Shown here in pieces: positions 15,646-23,881 of a DNA stretch of 64,000 nt (its first letter is position 1; every line of letters begins with the position of its first letter). This DNA comes from Streptomyces sp. NBC_00353 (GTDB lineage: Bacteria; Actinomycetota; Actinomycetes; Streptomycetales; Streptomycetaceae): positions 3,286,001 through 3,350,000 of the forward strand of contig NZ_CP107985.1 of NCBI RefSeq assembly GCF_036108815.1, read 5' to 3'. The translations under genes were made by a program, and so were the position numbers. The notes under the pieces are model-generated. The model did not search any database, was not told where the DNA came from, and saw nothing but the letters and a program-made list of their open reading frames with translations.

Positions 15646-16395
15646 CTAGGCGCGCTCGGCGATAAGCCCGTCGCTCAGCTCCAGCACGCGGTCCGCGAGC
15701 CCCAGCAGCTGCGCATCGTGCGTCGCCACCAACGCGGTCACCCCCTCGCTCCGCACCACCGCTCGCAACAGCTCCATCACGGCGAGCCCCGTCTCCGCGT
15801 CGAGCTGTCCTGTCGGCTCGTCCGCGATCAGCAGCGCGGGCCGGTTGGCGAGCGCGCGGGCGATCGCGACGCGCTGCTGCTGGCCGCCGGAGAGCTCCCC
15901 GGGCCGCTGCGCACCGTGGTCGCCGAGCCCGACCAGGGAGAGCAGCAACGCCACCCGCTCCTCCCGCTCGCGCGGATCCACCTTGCGCAGCCGCATCGGT
16001 ACGCCGACGTTCTCCGCGGCGGTCAGGATCGGGATCAGGCCGAACGACTGGAAGATGAAGCCGATCCGGTCCCGGCGCAGCTCCAGCAGCCCGTCCTCGC
16101 CGAGCTGGGAGAGGTCCGTGCCGTCGACGGTGATCCGGCCGCGGTCGGGGCTGTCGAGGCCGCCGACCAGGTTCAGCAGGGTTGTCTTGCCGGAGCCCGA
16201 GCGCCCCTTGAGTGCGACGAGTTCGCCGCGCGGCACGTCGAGGGAGATCCCGCGCAGCGCGTGGACGGCGCCCGCGCCGGTTCCGTACGAGCGGTGCAGG
16301 TCCTCGATGCGGACCATCGGCCCGCGGGCCGGGCCCTCGGCGACCGCCGTGCCGCCCTGCCCGCCCGTGCTCTTTCCGTAGGTGCTGTCGGTCAT
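15646..16395 (-). CDS. Orphan ABC transporter ATP-binding protein (MacB/LolD type)
   Basis: A 249-residue ABC ATPase. Walker A is GRSGSGKTT, the Q-loop lies in FIFQSFGL, the signature is LSGGQQQRVAIARAL, Walker B is ALLIADEPT, and the switch His is in LVATHD. Sequence features place it with the LolD/MacB/FtsE-like exporters. The ATG at 16395 has GGGGAG seven bases upstream. There is no membrane subunit nearby. It is flanked by terminators on both sides (16491-16534 and 15603-15637), so it forms its own transcription unit between kdpC and kdpD. Its partner permease is unknown. Confidence 0.85.
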   Translation of the reverse strand: MTDSTYGKSTGGQGGTAVAEGPARGPMVRIEDLHRSYGTGAGAVHALRGISLDVPRGELVALKGRSGSGKTTLLNLVGGLDSPDRGRITVDGTDLSQLGEDGLLELRRDRIGFIFQSFGLIPILTAAENVGVPMRLRKVDPREREERVALLLSLVGLGDHGAQRPGELSGGQQQRVAIARALANRPALLIADEPTGQLDAETGLAVMELLRAVVRSEGVTALVATHDAQLLGLADRVLELSDGLIAERA

Positions 16396-16490
16396 GCGCT
16401 CCCCCGTGCGTGGTCGGTTCCCGTCGGCCGCCAGTATGTGCATGAGGCACACGGCCGGGCAATGGCCGAAGCCCTCCTGGCGGGCACGAC

Positions 16491-16534
16491 GCCGGGCCGC
16501 CGTGGTCCGTACAGCATGACCACGGCGGCCCGGC
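16491..16534 (-). terminator. Terminator of the kdpFABC operon
   Basis: A perfect 17-bp stem (16491-16507 with 16518-16534) and 10-nt loop, 18 bp after the kdpC stop. It separates kdpFABC from the ABC ATPase gene. Confidence 0.85.
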
Positions 16535-16552
16535 GCATCCGTCGGCGGAGGA

Positions 16553-17230
16553 TCAACCTCCGTTCACCAGCTCCTTGAGTGCGATGTTGAGCTGCAGGAC
16601 GTTGACCCGCGGCTCGCCCACGAATCCGAGGGTGCGGCCGTCGGTGTGCTGCTCCACCAGCTTCTCCACCTGGTCGACGCCGAGGTGGTTCCGCTCGGCG
16701 ACACGGCGCACCTGGAGCTGTGCGTACTCCGGGGAGATGTCCGGGTCGAGACCGGAGCCGGAGGAGGTGACGGCGTCGGCCGGCACGGCCGAGGGGCTGA
16801 CCGGGTGGCCGGGCACGGAGTTGTCCTTGACGACGGCGGCCTTGGCGGCGGTGACCCAGTCGATCAGGTCCTTGTTGTCGCCGGACCGGTTGGTCGCGCC
16901 GGACAGGATCAGCTTGTACTGGGTGTTGACGCTGTTGCTGCCGAGGCCGTTGGACGGGCGCGGCTGGAACCACTTGAGGTCCGGGGCCGCGGTCTCCTCG
17001 CCCTTCTTCAGCGGCAGGTCGTAGCGCTGGCCGATGAGTTCGGAGCCGACGACCTTGCCGTTCGCCGTGATCTCGGAACCGTTGGCCTTGCCCGGGAGGA
17101 TGCCCTGGGCGACACCGGTGACGGCGAGCGGGTAGATCACGCCGCAGACGATCGTGAGGACGAGCAGGGCGCGCAACCCGGCCCAGAGCAGCCGAACGGT
17201 GTTTCCTGCGGAGTTGTTCATGGAGGTCAT
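16553..17230 (-). CDS. kdpC: KdpC, K+-transporting ATPase subunit C
   Basis: A 225-residue KdpC: one N-terminal transmembrane helix (about residues 15-40) and an extracytoplasmic domain with the family motifs GSELIGQ, FQPRPS, SSGSGLDPDISPEYA and GVDQVEKLVEQHT. It stabilises the KdpA-KdpB complex. The start at 17230 lies 7 bp after the kdpB stop; an in-frame ATG at 17221 is possible. The insert between the helix and the FQPRPS motif is longer than in E. coli, as is common in actinobacteria. Confidence 0.93.
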   Translation of the reverse strand: MTSMNNSAGNTVRLLWAGLRALLVLTIVCGVIYPLAVTGVAQGILPGKANGSEITANGKVVGSELIGQRYDLPLKKGEETAAPDLKWFQPRPSNGLGSNSVNTQYKLILSGATNRSGDNKDLIDWVTAAKAAVVKDNSVPGHPVSPSAVPADAVTSSGSGLDPDISPEYAQLQVRRVAERNHLGVDQVEKLVEQHTDGRTLGFVGEPRVNVLQLNIALKELVNGG

Positions 17231-17237
17231 GGCGCGA

Positions 17238-19364
17238 TCAGCCGATTCCGGGAATGAGGGAGAGGATCAGGTCGATGATCTTGATACCGATGAACGGGGC
17301 GACCAGGCCGCCGAGTCCGTAGATCCCGAGGTTGCGTCGGAGCATCGAGTCGGCGCTGCTCGGCCGGTAGCGCACGCCCTTCAGGGCCAGCGGCACCAGC
17401 GCGATGATGATCAGCGCGTTGAAGACGACTGCGGAGAGGATCGCGGACTGCGGCGAGGACAGCTGCATGATGTTCAGCTTGTCCAGGCCCGGGTAGACCA
17501 CCGCGAACATCGCCGGGATGATCGCGAAGTACTTCGCGACGTCGTTGGCGATCGAGAAGGTGGTCAGCGCACCGCGGGTGATCAGCAACTGCTTGCCGAT
17601 CTCGACGATCTCGATGAGCTTGGTCGGGTTGGAGTCCAGGTCCACCATGTTCCCGGCCTCCTTGGCGGCCGAGGTGCCGGTGTTCATCGCCACGCCGACA
17701 TCGGCCTGGGCGAGCGCGGGCGCGTCGTTCGTACCGTCACCGGTCATCGCGACGAGCTTGCCGCCCGCCTGCTCACGCTTGATGAGGGCCATCTTGTCCT
17801 CGGGAGTCGCCTCGGCGAGGAAGTCGTCGACCCCCGCCTCCTCGGCAATGGCCTTCGCGGTCAGCGGGTTGTCGCCGGTGATCATCACCGTACGGATGCC
17901 CATCCTGCGCAGCTCGTCGAACCGCTCCCGCATCCCTTCCTTGACGACGTCCTTGAGATGGATGACGCCGAGGATCCGGGCGCCCCGCTCGTCGTCGACG
18001 GCGACGAGCAGCGGGGTACCGCCCGCCTGTGAGATCCGGTCGGTGAGCGTGCGGGCGTCCGGCGAGACGGTGCCGCCCCGCTCCTCGACCCAGGCGACGA
18101 CCGAGCCGGTCGCACCCTTGCGGATCCTGCGTCCCTCGACGTCCACACCCGACATCCGGGTCTGGGCGGTGAAGCCGACCCACTCGGCCCCGACGAGCTC
18201 GCCCTGATGGCGCTCGCGAAGCCCGTACTTCTCCTTCGCCAGGACGACGACGGACCGGCCTTCGGGCGTCTCGTCGGCGAGCGACGAGAGCTGGGCGGCG
18301 TCGGCCAGCTCGGCCTCCGTCGTGCCCTTGACGGGTACGAACTCGGCGGCCTGGCGGTTGCCGAGCGTGATGGTGCCGGTCTTGTCGAGCAGCAGCGTGG
18401 AGACGTCACCGGCGGCCTCGACGGCGCGTCCCGACATGGCGAGCACATTGCGCTGGACGAGGCGGTCCATGCCCGCGATGCCGATCGCGGAGAGCAGCGC
18501 GCCGATCGTGGTCGGGATGAGACACACCAGTAGCGCGGTCAGGACGATCATCGACTGCCGCTGTCCCGCGTAGATCGCGAACGGCTGCAGGGTGACGACG
18601 GCGAGCAGGAAGACGATGGTGAGGGACGCGAGCAGGATGTTCAGCGCGATCTCGTTGGGGGTCTTCTGCCGAGCAGCGCCCTCGACCAGGGCGATCATCC
18701 GGTCGATGAATGTCTCGCCGGGCTTGGTGGTGATCTTGATGACGATGCGGTCGGAGAGCACCTTCGTACCACCCGTGACCGCGCTGCGGTCGCCGCCCGA
18801 CTCCCGGATGACCGGCGCCGACTCCCCCGTGATGGCGGACTCGTCGACGCTGGCGACACCCTCGACGACGTCACCGTCGCCGGGGACGATGTCGCCCGCC
18901 TCGCAGACGACCAGGTCGCCGATGCGCAGATCGGTGCCCGGTACGCGCTCCTCGTTCTTCCCGACGAGCCGGCGGGCGACGGTGTCGGTCTTTGCCTTGC
19001 GCAGCGTGTCGGCCTGGGCCTTGCCGCGGCCCTCGGCGACCGCCTCCGCCAGGTTGGCGAAGATCGTGGTGAGCCAGAGCCACACGGCGATCGCCCAGCC
19101 GAACCAGTCGGTCGGGTCCAGGGCGGCCAGGACGGTGGTGAGCACCGAACCGGCCAGGACCACGAACATCACCGGTGACTTGACCATCACCCGGGGGTCG
19201 AGCTTGCGTACCGCGTCGGGGAAGGACTTGAGCAGCTGCTTGGGGTCGAACAGCCCGGCGCCGACGCGTCCTTCGGGCCGGTGACCGGTAGGCGCGTACT
19301 GGTGCGGTGCCCGGTCGTTGGTGACAGTGGACATCGAGTCCTCTTGCTTCAGATTCGTGGTCAT
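17238..19364 (-). CDS. kdpB: KdpB, K+-transporting P-type ATPase catalytic subunit
   Basis: A 708-residue P-type ATPase that energises potassium uptake through KdpA. It has the TGES actuator motif (about residue 180), the phosphorylation motif DKTGT (about residue 330), the KGA nucleotide-binding segment, and the hinge TGDGTNDAPAL, with seven predicted helices. The ATG at 19364 overlaps the kdpA stop (ATGA) and has GAGGGG upstream; an internal ATG at 19334 also has a strong GAGGA, so the start is not certain. Confidence 0.95.
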   Translation of the reverse strand: MTTNLKQEDSMSTVTNDRAPHQYAPTGHRPEGRVGAGLFDPKQLLKSFPDAVRKLDPRVMVKSPVMFVVLAGSVLTTVLAALDPTDWFGWAIAVWLWLTTIFANLAEAVAEGRGKAQADTLRKAKTDTVARRLVGKNEERVPGTDLRIGDLVVCEAGDIVPGDGDVVEGVASVDESAITGESAPVIRESGGDRSAVTGGTKVLSDRIVIKITTKPGETFIDRMIALVEGAARQKTPNEIALNILLASLTIVFLLAVVTLQPFAIYAGQRQSMIVLTALLVCLIPTTIGALLSAIGIAGMDRLVQRNVLAMSGRAVEAAGDVSTLLLDKTGTITLGNRQAAEFVPVKGTTEAELADAAQLSSLADETPEGRSVVVLAKEKYGLRERHQGELVGAEWVGFTAQTRMSGVDVEGRRIRKGATGSVVAWVEERGGTVSPDARTLTDRISQAGGTPLLVAVDDERGARILGVIHLKDVVKEGMRERFDELRRMGIRTVMITGDNPLTAKAIAEEAGVDDFLAEATPEDKMALIKREQAGGKLVAMTGDGTNDAPALAQADVGVAMNTGTSAAKEAGNMVDLDSNPTKLIEIVEIGKQLLITRGALTTFSIANDVAKYFAIIPAMFAVVYPGLDKLNIMQLSSPQSAILSAVVFNALIIIALVPLALKGVRYRPSSADSMLRRNLGIYGLGGLVAPFIGIKIIDLILSLIPGIG

Positions 19365-21025
19365 GACGCCAGCCCCTCGGCCAGCGGTCCCAGTGCCAGC
19401 GCCGGGAAGAAGGTCAGACCGGTGACGATCAGGATCGTGCCGACCAGCAGCCCGGTGAAGAGCGGCTTGTGCGTGCCGAGCGTGCCGACGGTCGCCGGGA
19501 CGGGCTTCTGCTCGGCGAGCGAGCCGGCCAGCGCCAGGACGAACACCATGGGCAGGAACCGGCCCAGCAGCATCGCGAGCCCGATGGTGGTGTTGAACCA
19601 CTGCGTGTCCGCGTTCAGACCGGCGAACGCCGAACCGTTGTTGTTGGCACCCGAGGTGTAGGCGTACAGGATCTCGGAGAAACCGTGCGCACCGGAATTG
19701 GTCATCGAGTGGACCGGAGTGGGCAGGGCCATCGCCGCGGCGGTGAAACAGAGCACCAGCGCCGGGGTGATCAGGATGTAACAGGCCGCGAGCTTGATCT
19801 CACGCGTGCCGATCTTCTTGCCCAGGTACTCGGGGGTACGACCGACCATCAGACCCGCGATGAACACCGCGATGATCGCCATGATCAGCATGCCGTAGAG
19901 ACCCGAACCGGTACCACCCGGAGCGATCTCACCGAGCTGCATGCCCAGCATCGTGATGCCACCACCGAAACCGGTGAACGAGGAGTGGAACGAGTTCACC
20001 GCACCCGTCGACGTCAGCGTGGTGGCCACCGCGAAGATCGACGAGCCGCCGACCCCGAACCGGGTCTCCTTGCCCTCCATCGCCCCGCCCGCGATGTCGA
20101 ACGCCGGCCCGTGGTGGGCAAACTCGGTCCACATCATCAGCGCGGTGAAACCGAGCCAGATCACACCCATCGTCGCCAGAATCGCGTACCCCTGCTTGAG
20201 GGAACCCACCATCCGGCCGAAGGTGCGGGTCAACGCGAACGGAATGACCAGGATCAGGAAGATCTCAAGGAGGTTGGAGAGCCCGTTGGGGTTCTCGAAC
20301 GGGTGGGCCGAGTTGGCGTTGAAATAACCACCACCGTTGGTACCCAGCTCCTTGATCGCCTCCTGGGAGGCGACCGCGCCGCCGTTCCACTGCTGCGACC
20401 CGCCCACGAACTGGCCGACCCCGTGGATACCGGCGAAGTTCTGGATCGCGCCGCACGCGACCAGCGCAATCGCGCCGACCACGGCGATCGGCAACAGGAT
20501 CCGTACCGTGCCACGCACCAGGTCGGACCAGAAGTTGCCGAGCTCACCGGTGCGCGAACGGGCGAAACCCCTCACCAGCGCCACCGCGACCGCGATACCC
20601 ACAGCCGCCGAGACGAAGTTCTGCACCGCGAGGCCACCGGTCTGCACGACATGGCCCATGGCCTGCTCGCCGTAGTACGACTGCCAGTTGGTGTTGGCGA
20701 CGAAGGAAGCCGCCGTGTTGAACGCCTGGTCCGGATCGATCGAGGCGAAGCCGAGCGAGCCGGGCAGACCGCCCTGGAACCGCTGCAGCAGATAAAGGAA
20801 GACAACACTCACCGCGGAGAACGCCAGGACCCCACGCAGATAGGCGGGCCAGCGCATCTCCGTATCGGGATCGGCACCGATGGACTTGTAGATCCACTTC
20901 TCGACGCGCAGGTGCTTCTTCGAGGAATAGACGGCGGCCATGTAGTCGCCGAGGGGGCGGTACGCCAGACCCAGCGCCACCACGAGCGCGAGCAGCTGGA
21001 GCACACCAGCGAGGACGGGGCTCAT
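19361..21025 (-). CDS. kdpA: KdpA, K+-translocating subunit
   Basis: A 554-residue membrane protein with about ten helices and four selectivity-filter loops, recognisable at TNWQSY, TNGGGYFNANSAHPFENP, FEFAHHGP-like and SGANNNGSAFAG segments. It forms the channel-like subunit of the high-affinity Kdp pump. It starts 7 bp after kdpF and overlaps kdpB by four bases, so the operon is translationally coupled. Confidence 0.95.
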   Translation of the reverse strand: MSPVLAGVLQLLALVVALGLAYRPLGDYMAAVYSSKKHLRVEKWIYKSIGADPDTEMRWPAYLRGVLAFSAVSVVFLYLLQRFQGGLPGSLGFASIDPDQAFNTAASFVANTNWQSYYGEQAMGHVVQTGGLAVQNFVSAAVGIAVAVALVRGFARSRTGELGNFWSDLVRGTVRILLPIAVVGAIALVACGAIQNFAGIHGVGQFVGGSQQWNGGAVASQEAIKELGTNGGGYFNANSAHPFENPNGLSNLLEIFLILVIPFALTRTFGRMVGSLKQGYAILATMGVIWLGFTALMMWTEFAHHGPAFDIAGGAMEGKETRFGVGGSSIFAVATTLTSTGAVNSFHSSFTGFGGGITMLGMQLGEIAPGGTGSGLYGMLIMAIIAVFIAGLMVGRTPEYLGKKIGTREIKLAACYILITPALVLCFTAAAMALPTPVHSMTNSGAHGFSEILYAYTSGANNNGSAFAGLNADTQWFNTTIGLAMLLGRFLPMVFVLALAGSLAEQKPVPATVGTLGTHKPLFTGLLVGTILIVTGLTFFPALALGPLAEGLAS

Positions 21026-21032
21026 ATCGGGC

Positions 21033-21122
21033 TCAGAACCTCTCCGGGTACAAAAGGGCGAGGACGAGATAGCCCAGCAGAGCGACGGCCACGATCAGAC
21101 CGACAACGTTCTCGGCAGTCAC
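21033..21122 (-). CDS. kdpF: KdpF small membrane subunit
   Basis: A 29-residue single-helix peptide starting at GTG 21122: VTAENVVGLIVAVALLGYLV followed by a LALLYPERF tail. The YLVLALLYPERF-like end is diagnostic for KdpF, which stabilises the Kdp complex in the membrane. Its GTG overlaps the stop of the small gene upstream (GTGA), and kdpA follows after 7 bp. Confidence 0.9.
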   Translation of the reverse strand: MTAENVVGLIVAVALLGYLVLALLYPERF

Positions 21123-21202
21123 AGCTTCGCCACCCCCTTGGCGACAAGAGCCACCAGCGCGAAGACCGCGATCGTGGTGACGACGAAGGCCAAGTCGGCC
21201 AC
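21119..21202 (-). CDS. 27-residue membrane peptide upstream of kdpF
   Basis: A GTG-started frame encodes a short basic-ended hydrophobic helix: MADLAFVVTTIAVFALVALV, then AKGVAKL. AGGAG sits eight bases upstream of the GTG, and its TGA overlaps the kdpF GTG (GTGA). These two signals, and the clean transmembrane profile with a positively charged C terminus, support a real gene that is the first of the kdp operon. I do not recognise a named family. It may be an additional small Kdp subunit or a leader peptide that couples translation into kdpF. Confidence 0.7.
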   Translation of the reverse strand: MADLAFVVTTIAVFALVALVAKGVAKL

Positions 21203-21380
21203 CGTGTGCTCCTAGATGAGGACGGATTTTTCGGACCTCCTGAGCAAACCCCCGTCCGAAGCCCCTGCGGCCTGCGTTGATGCCTTTCTTACGGGGAGGG
21301 GCGCGCCCTTGACGGCGCCCATACGTGCCGCATACGCGCCCCATATACCCGCTGGTACGCGCGCCGCGCGGGCACGCAGA

Positions 21381-21429
21381 AGGCCGGTGGGCCGCACCTC
21401 CCTCGAAGGGAAGTACGGCCCACCGGCCT
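21381..21429 (-). terminator. Terminator after the DUF3710 gene
   Basis: A 14-bp perfect stem (21381-21394 with 21416-21429) enclosing a smaller hairpin. It lies 27 bp after the DUF3710 stop and ends the dut-DUF3710 transcript before the kdp promoter region (21203-21380). Confidence 0.75.
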
Positions 21430-21456
21430 GAGCTGTTTCGAGCCGCGGTCGGCGGC

Positions 21457-22218
21457 TCAGCGCACCTCGGTGATCTCGGGTCCGCGCTGGAGCTGACCCA
21501 TGCCACCGGAGAACTTCGAGCCCTCCTGGTCCTCCTGCTGCACGCCCTCGGGCACCATCTGGGCGTCGTTGGGGAGCTTGAGGACGATCGGGTCGCGCGG
21601 CGCCATCGGGCCCTCGCCACGGACGACCACGGTGTCCCGGAAGATCGTCTCCAGCAGCCCGGCGGCCTCCGGCTGCACGGCTCCCTGGCCGGAGATCACT
21701 CCGCGCAGGAACCAACGGGGCCCGTCGACGCCGACGAAGCGCACCAGCTGCACGCCGTTCGTCCCGTCCGGAAGCTGTACGGGGACCTGCGCCCGCAGCT
21801 CCCAGCCCAGTGGGCCCTCGACCTCGTCGATGATCCCGCCCTGCTTGGTGATGCCGGTGGCGATCTCCTCGCGGACCTCGCCCCAGATGCCCTCTTTCTT
21901 GGGGGCGGCGAAGGCCTGCAGCTGGATCGCGCTGTCGCGCAGCACGACGGTGGCGGCGACGATCGCGTCTCCGGCGACCTCGACGCGCAGCTCCATGCCC
22001 TCGACCCCGGGGACAAAGATGCCGCCCAGGTCGACCCGGCCCTCGCCGGGCTGGGAGACCTCGTCGATGTCCCACGGTCCGTCCGGCCGCGGCGCCGGCG
22101 GGAGATTCACCCGGCGCGCACCGGCGTCGGTGTCATCGAGCTCGTCGACGACCTGCTCGGCCTCGCGCGCTTCGTCCGCCACGTCCTCGGCGGAACCACT
22201 CTTCTTGCGACCGAACAC
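21457..22218 (-). CDS. DUF3710-family protein
   Basis: A 253-residue soluble protein of the actinobacterial DUF3710 family (mycobacterial Rv2696c type). The first 60 residues are charged and probably disordered (FGRKKSGSAEDVADEAREAE). The domain core includes GPWDIDEV, LQAFAAPKKEGIWGEVREEI, DGPRWFLRGVISG and ETIFRDTVVVRG. The GTG at 22218 lies one base after the dut stop, so it is in the dut operon. Function unknown. Confidence 0.85.
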   Translation of the reverse strand: MFGRKKSGSAEDVADEAREAEQVVDELDDTDAGARRVNLPPAPRPDGPWDIDEVSQPGEGRVDLGGIFVPGVEGMELRVEVAGDAIVAATVVLRDSAIQLQAFAAPKKEGIWGEVREEIATGITKQGGIIDEVEGPLGWELRAQVPVQLPDGTNGVQLVRFVGVDGPRWFLRGVISGQGAVQPEAAGLLETIFRDTVVVRGEGPMAPRDPIVLKLPNDAQMVPEGVQQEDQEGSKFSGGMGQLQRGPEITEVR

Positions 22219-22219
22219 G

Positions 22220-22756
22220 TCACTGTCCTTCCCGGTCGGGTACGACCGAAGCGTAGCTGTTCCCGCCCTGGGTGGTCCCGCCCCTGACGCCATCAACATC
22301 ATCACCCGTGGCATGCCCGCCGGTGGATCCGAAACCACCCTCGCCCCGGGCCGAGCCGGGCAGCTCCGACACCTCGTGGAAGCGCACCTTCTCGACCTGC
22401 TGGACGACCAGTTGGGCAATCCGGTCGAACCGCTCGAACCGTACGGTCTCGCGCGGGTCGAGATTGATGACGATCACCTTGATCTCTCCACGGTACCCGG
22501 CATCAACCGTCCCCGGGGCATTCACGAGGGCGACTCCGCAGCGTGCTGCGAGGCCGGACCGCGGGTGCACGAACGCGGCGTACCCGTCGGGCAGGGCGAT
22601 CGACACGCCGGTGGGCAGCACCACCCGTTCCCCGGGGGCGAGTTCGGCGGCCTCGGTGGTCACCAGGTCGGCCCCTGCGTCGCCCGGGTGCCCATACGCC
22701 GGAATCGGCACCTCCGGATCGACCCGGCGAATCAGTACGTCGACGGGATGACGCAT
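22220..22756 (-). CDS. dut: dUTP diphosphatase (dUTPase)
   Basis: A 178-residue trimeric-type dUTPase that hydrolyses dUTP to dUMP and diphosphate. The five motifs are present: AGADLVTTE (1), PRSGLAAR (2), GTVDAGYRGEI (3), ERFDRIAQLVVQQ (4) and GEGGFGSTG (5). The C-terminal extension after motif 5 is about 30 residues and Gly-rich. It overlaps the thioesterase gene by one base (TGATG) and is followed immediately by DUF3710. Confidence 0.95.
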   Translation of the reverse strand: MRHPVDVLIRRVDPEVPIPAYGHPGDAGADLVTTEAAELAPGERVVLPTGVSIALPDGYAAFVHPRSGLAARCGVALVNAPGTVDAGYRGEIKVIVINLDPRETVRFERFDRIAQLVVQQVEKVRFHEVSELPGSARGEGGFGSTGGHATGDDVDGVRGGTTQGGNSYASVVPDREGQ

Positions 22757-23340
22757 CACGGGTTCACCTCGAAGGCTCGGACACGCCTGGCCTGGTCCGG
22801 GTCGGCCATCGCGGCCTGGATCTCGGCCGGGCGGCCGTTCTCGATGAAGTGGTCCACCTTGACCTCGATGAAGAGGGCCTCGGCGAGGACCGCGACAGGC
22901 CCGTCCGGGCCGCCGATCCGGCCGGTCGCTCGGGAGTAGATCTTCCGGCCGTGCACGGCGGTGATCTCGGCGTCCAGGTGCAGCACGGTGTCCACCGGCA
23001 CGGGCCGCACGAAGTCGGTCTCCAGCCGCCCGGTCACCGCGATCACCCGCAGCAGCCAGTTCAGCGAGCCGAGCGTCTCGTCCAGCGCCGTGGCCAGTAC
23101 GCCGCCGTGCGCCAGTCCCGGAGCGCCCTGGTGGGCGGGCTTCACGGTGAACTCGGCGGTGACACTCACACCCTCGCCGGCCCGCGCCTGGAGGTGCAGG
23201 CCGTGCGCCTGCCCCCCACCGCAGCCGAAACAGTGTTCGTAGTGCGAACCGAGGAGCTCGCCGGGGGCCGGGGCGTCGGGGTGCCGGACCGGTTTCACCG
23301 CGTCGGCCGGTGGCTTCAGAGCCGCAGATGTTCCACTCAC
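22756..23340 (-). CDS. PaaI/hotdog-fold thioesterase
   Basis: A 194-residue hotdog-fold protein of the PaaI type. An N-terminal HCFGCGG segment (two Cys and a His) is found in a subset of the family; the hotdog core contains AHGGVLATALDETLGSLNWL, which supplies the catalytic loop, and ETDFVRPVPVDTVLHLDAEI. It probably hydrolyses an acyl-CoA; substrate unknown. It starts at GTG 23340 and is coupled to dut by a one-base overlap. Confidence 0.8.
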   Translation of the reverse strand: MSGTSAALKPPADAVKPVRHPDAPAPGELLGSHYEHCFGCGGGQAHGLHLQARAGEGVSVTAEFTVKPAHQGAPGLAHGGVLATALDETLGSLNWLLRVIAVTGRLETDFVRPVPVDTVLHLDAEITAVHGRKIYSRATGRIGGPDGPVAVLAEALFIEVKVDHFIENGRPAEIQAAMADPDQARRVRAFEVNP

Positions 23341-23398
23341 AGGCGCAGACCTTACCCGCGCGGGTACCCGCAGGTCGCACCGTGCCAAGCTTGGGTTC

Positions 23399-23854
23399 AT
23401 GCAGCCTTCCACCCCGCCTTTCGACGAACGTCTGACCGCGCCCCGTTCGTGGTGGCTCATCGCCTTCCTGATCGGTGTCGCCTGCGCCCTGATGCTGCTG
23501 CCACTCGGCACCCTGCCGCTGCTGGGCGGCCTGGTCGGCGGCACGGCCCTGGCCTCGCTCGCGGTCAGCTCGTACGGCTCCGCCCGGATCCGGGTGGTGG
23601 CGGGCGCGCTGGTCGCGGGCGACGCCCGGATCCCGGTGTCGGCGCTCGGCACGGCCGAGGCGCTGGACGCCGAGGAGGCGCGCGCGTGGCGCTCGTACAA
23701 GGCGGACACCCGCGCGTTCATGCTGCTGCGCAGCTACATCCCCACGGCGGTACGGGTGGAGGTCACGGACCCGCAGGACCCGACCCCGTACATCTATCTG
23801 TCGACCCGGGAGCCGCAGGCCCTGGTGGCGGCGCTCACGGCGGTACGGGCGTAG
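23399..23854 (+). CDS. DUF3093 membrane protein
   Basis: A 151-residue protein with two adjacent transmembrane helices (about residues 18-55) and a C-terminal soluble part with IRVVAGALVAGDARIPVSALG and YIYLSTREPQALVAALTAV, matching DUF3093 (mycobacterial Rv2698 type). It is divergent from the thioesterase-dut operon, as in mycobacteria. Function unknown. Confidence 0.85.
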   Translation: MQPSTPPFDERLTAPRSWWLIAFLIGVACALMLLPLGTLPLLGGLVGGTALASLAVSSYGSARIRVVAGALVAGDARIPVSALGTAEALDAEEARAWRSYKADTRAFMLLRSYIPTAVRVEVTDPQDPTPYIYLSTREPQALVAALTAVRA

Positions 23855-23881
23855 GACGCACGGCCGGCAGGGCACGAGGGG

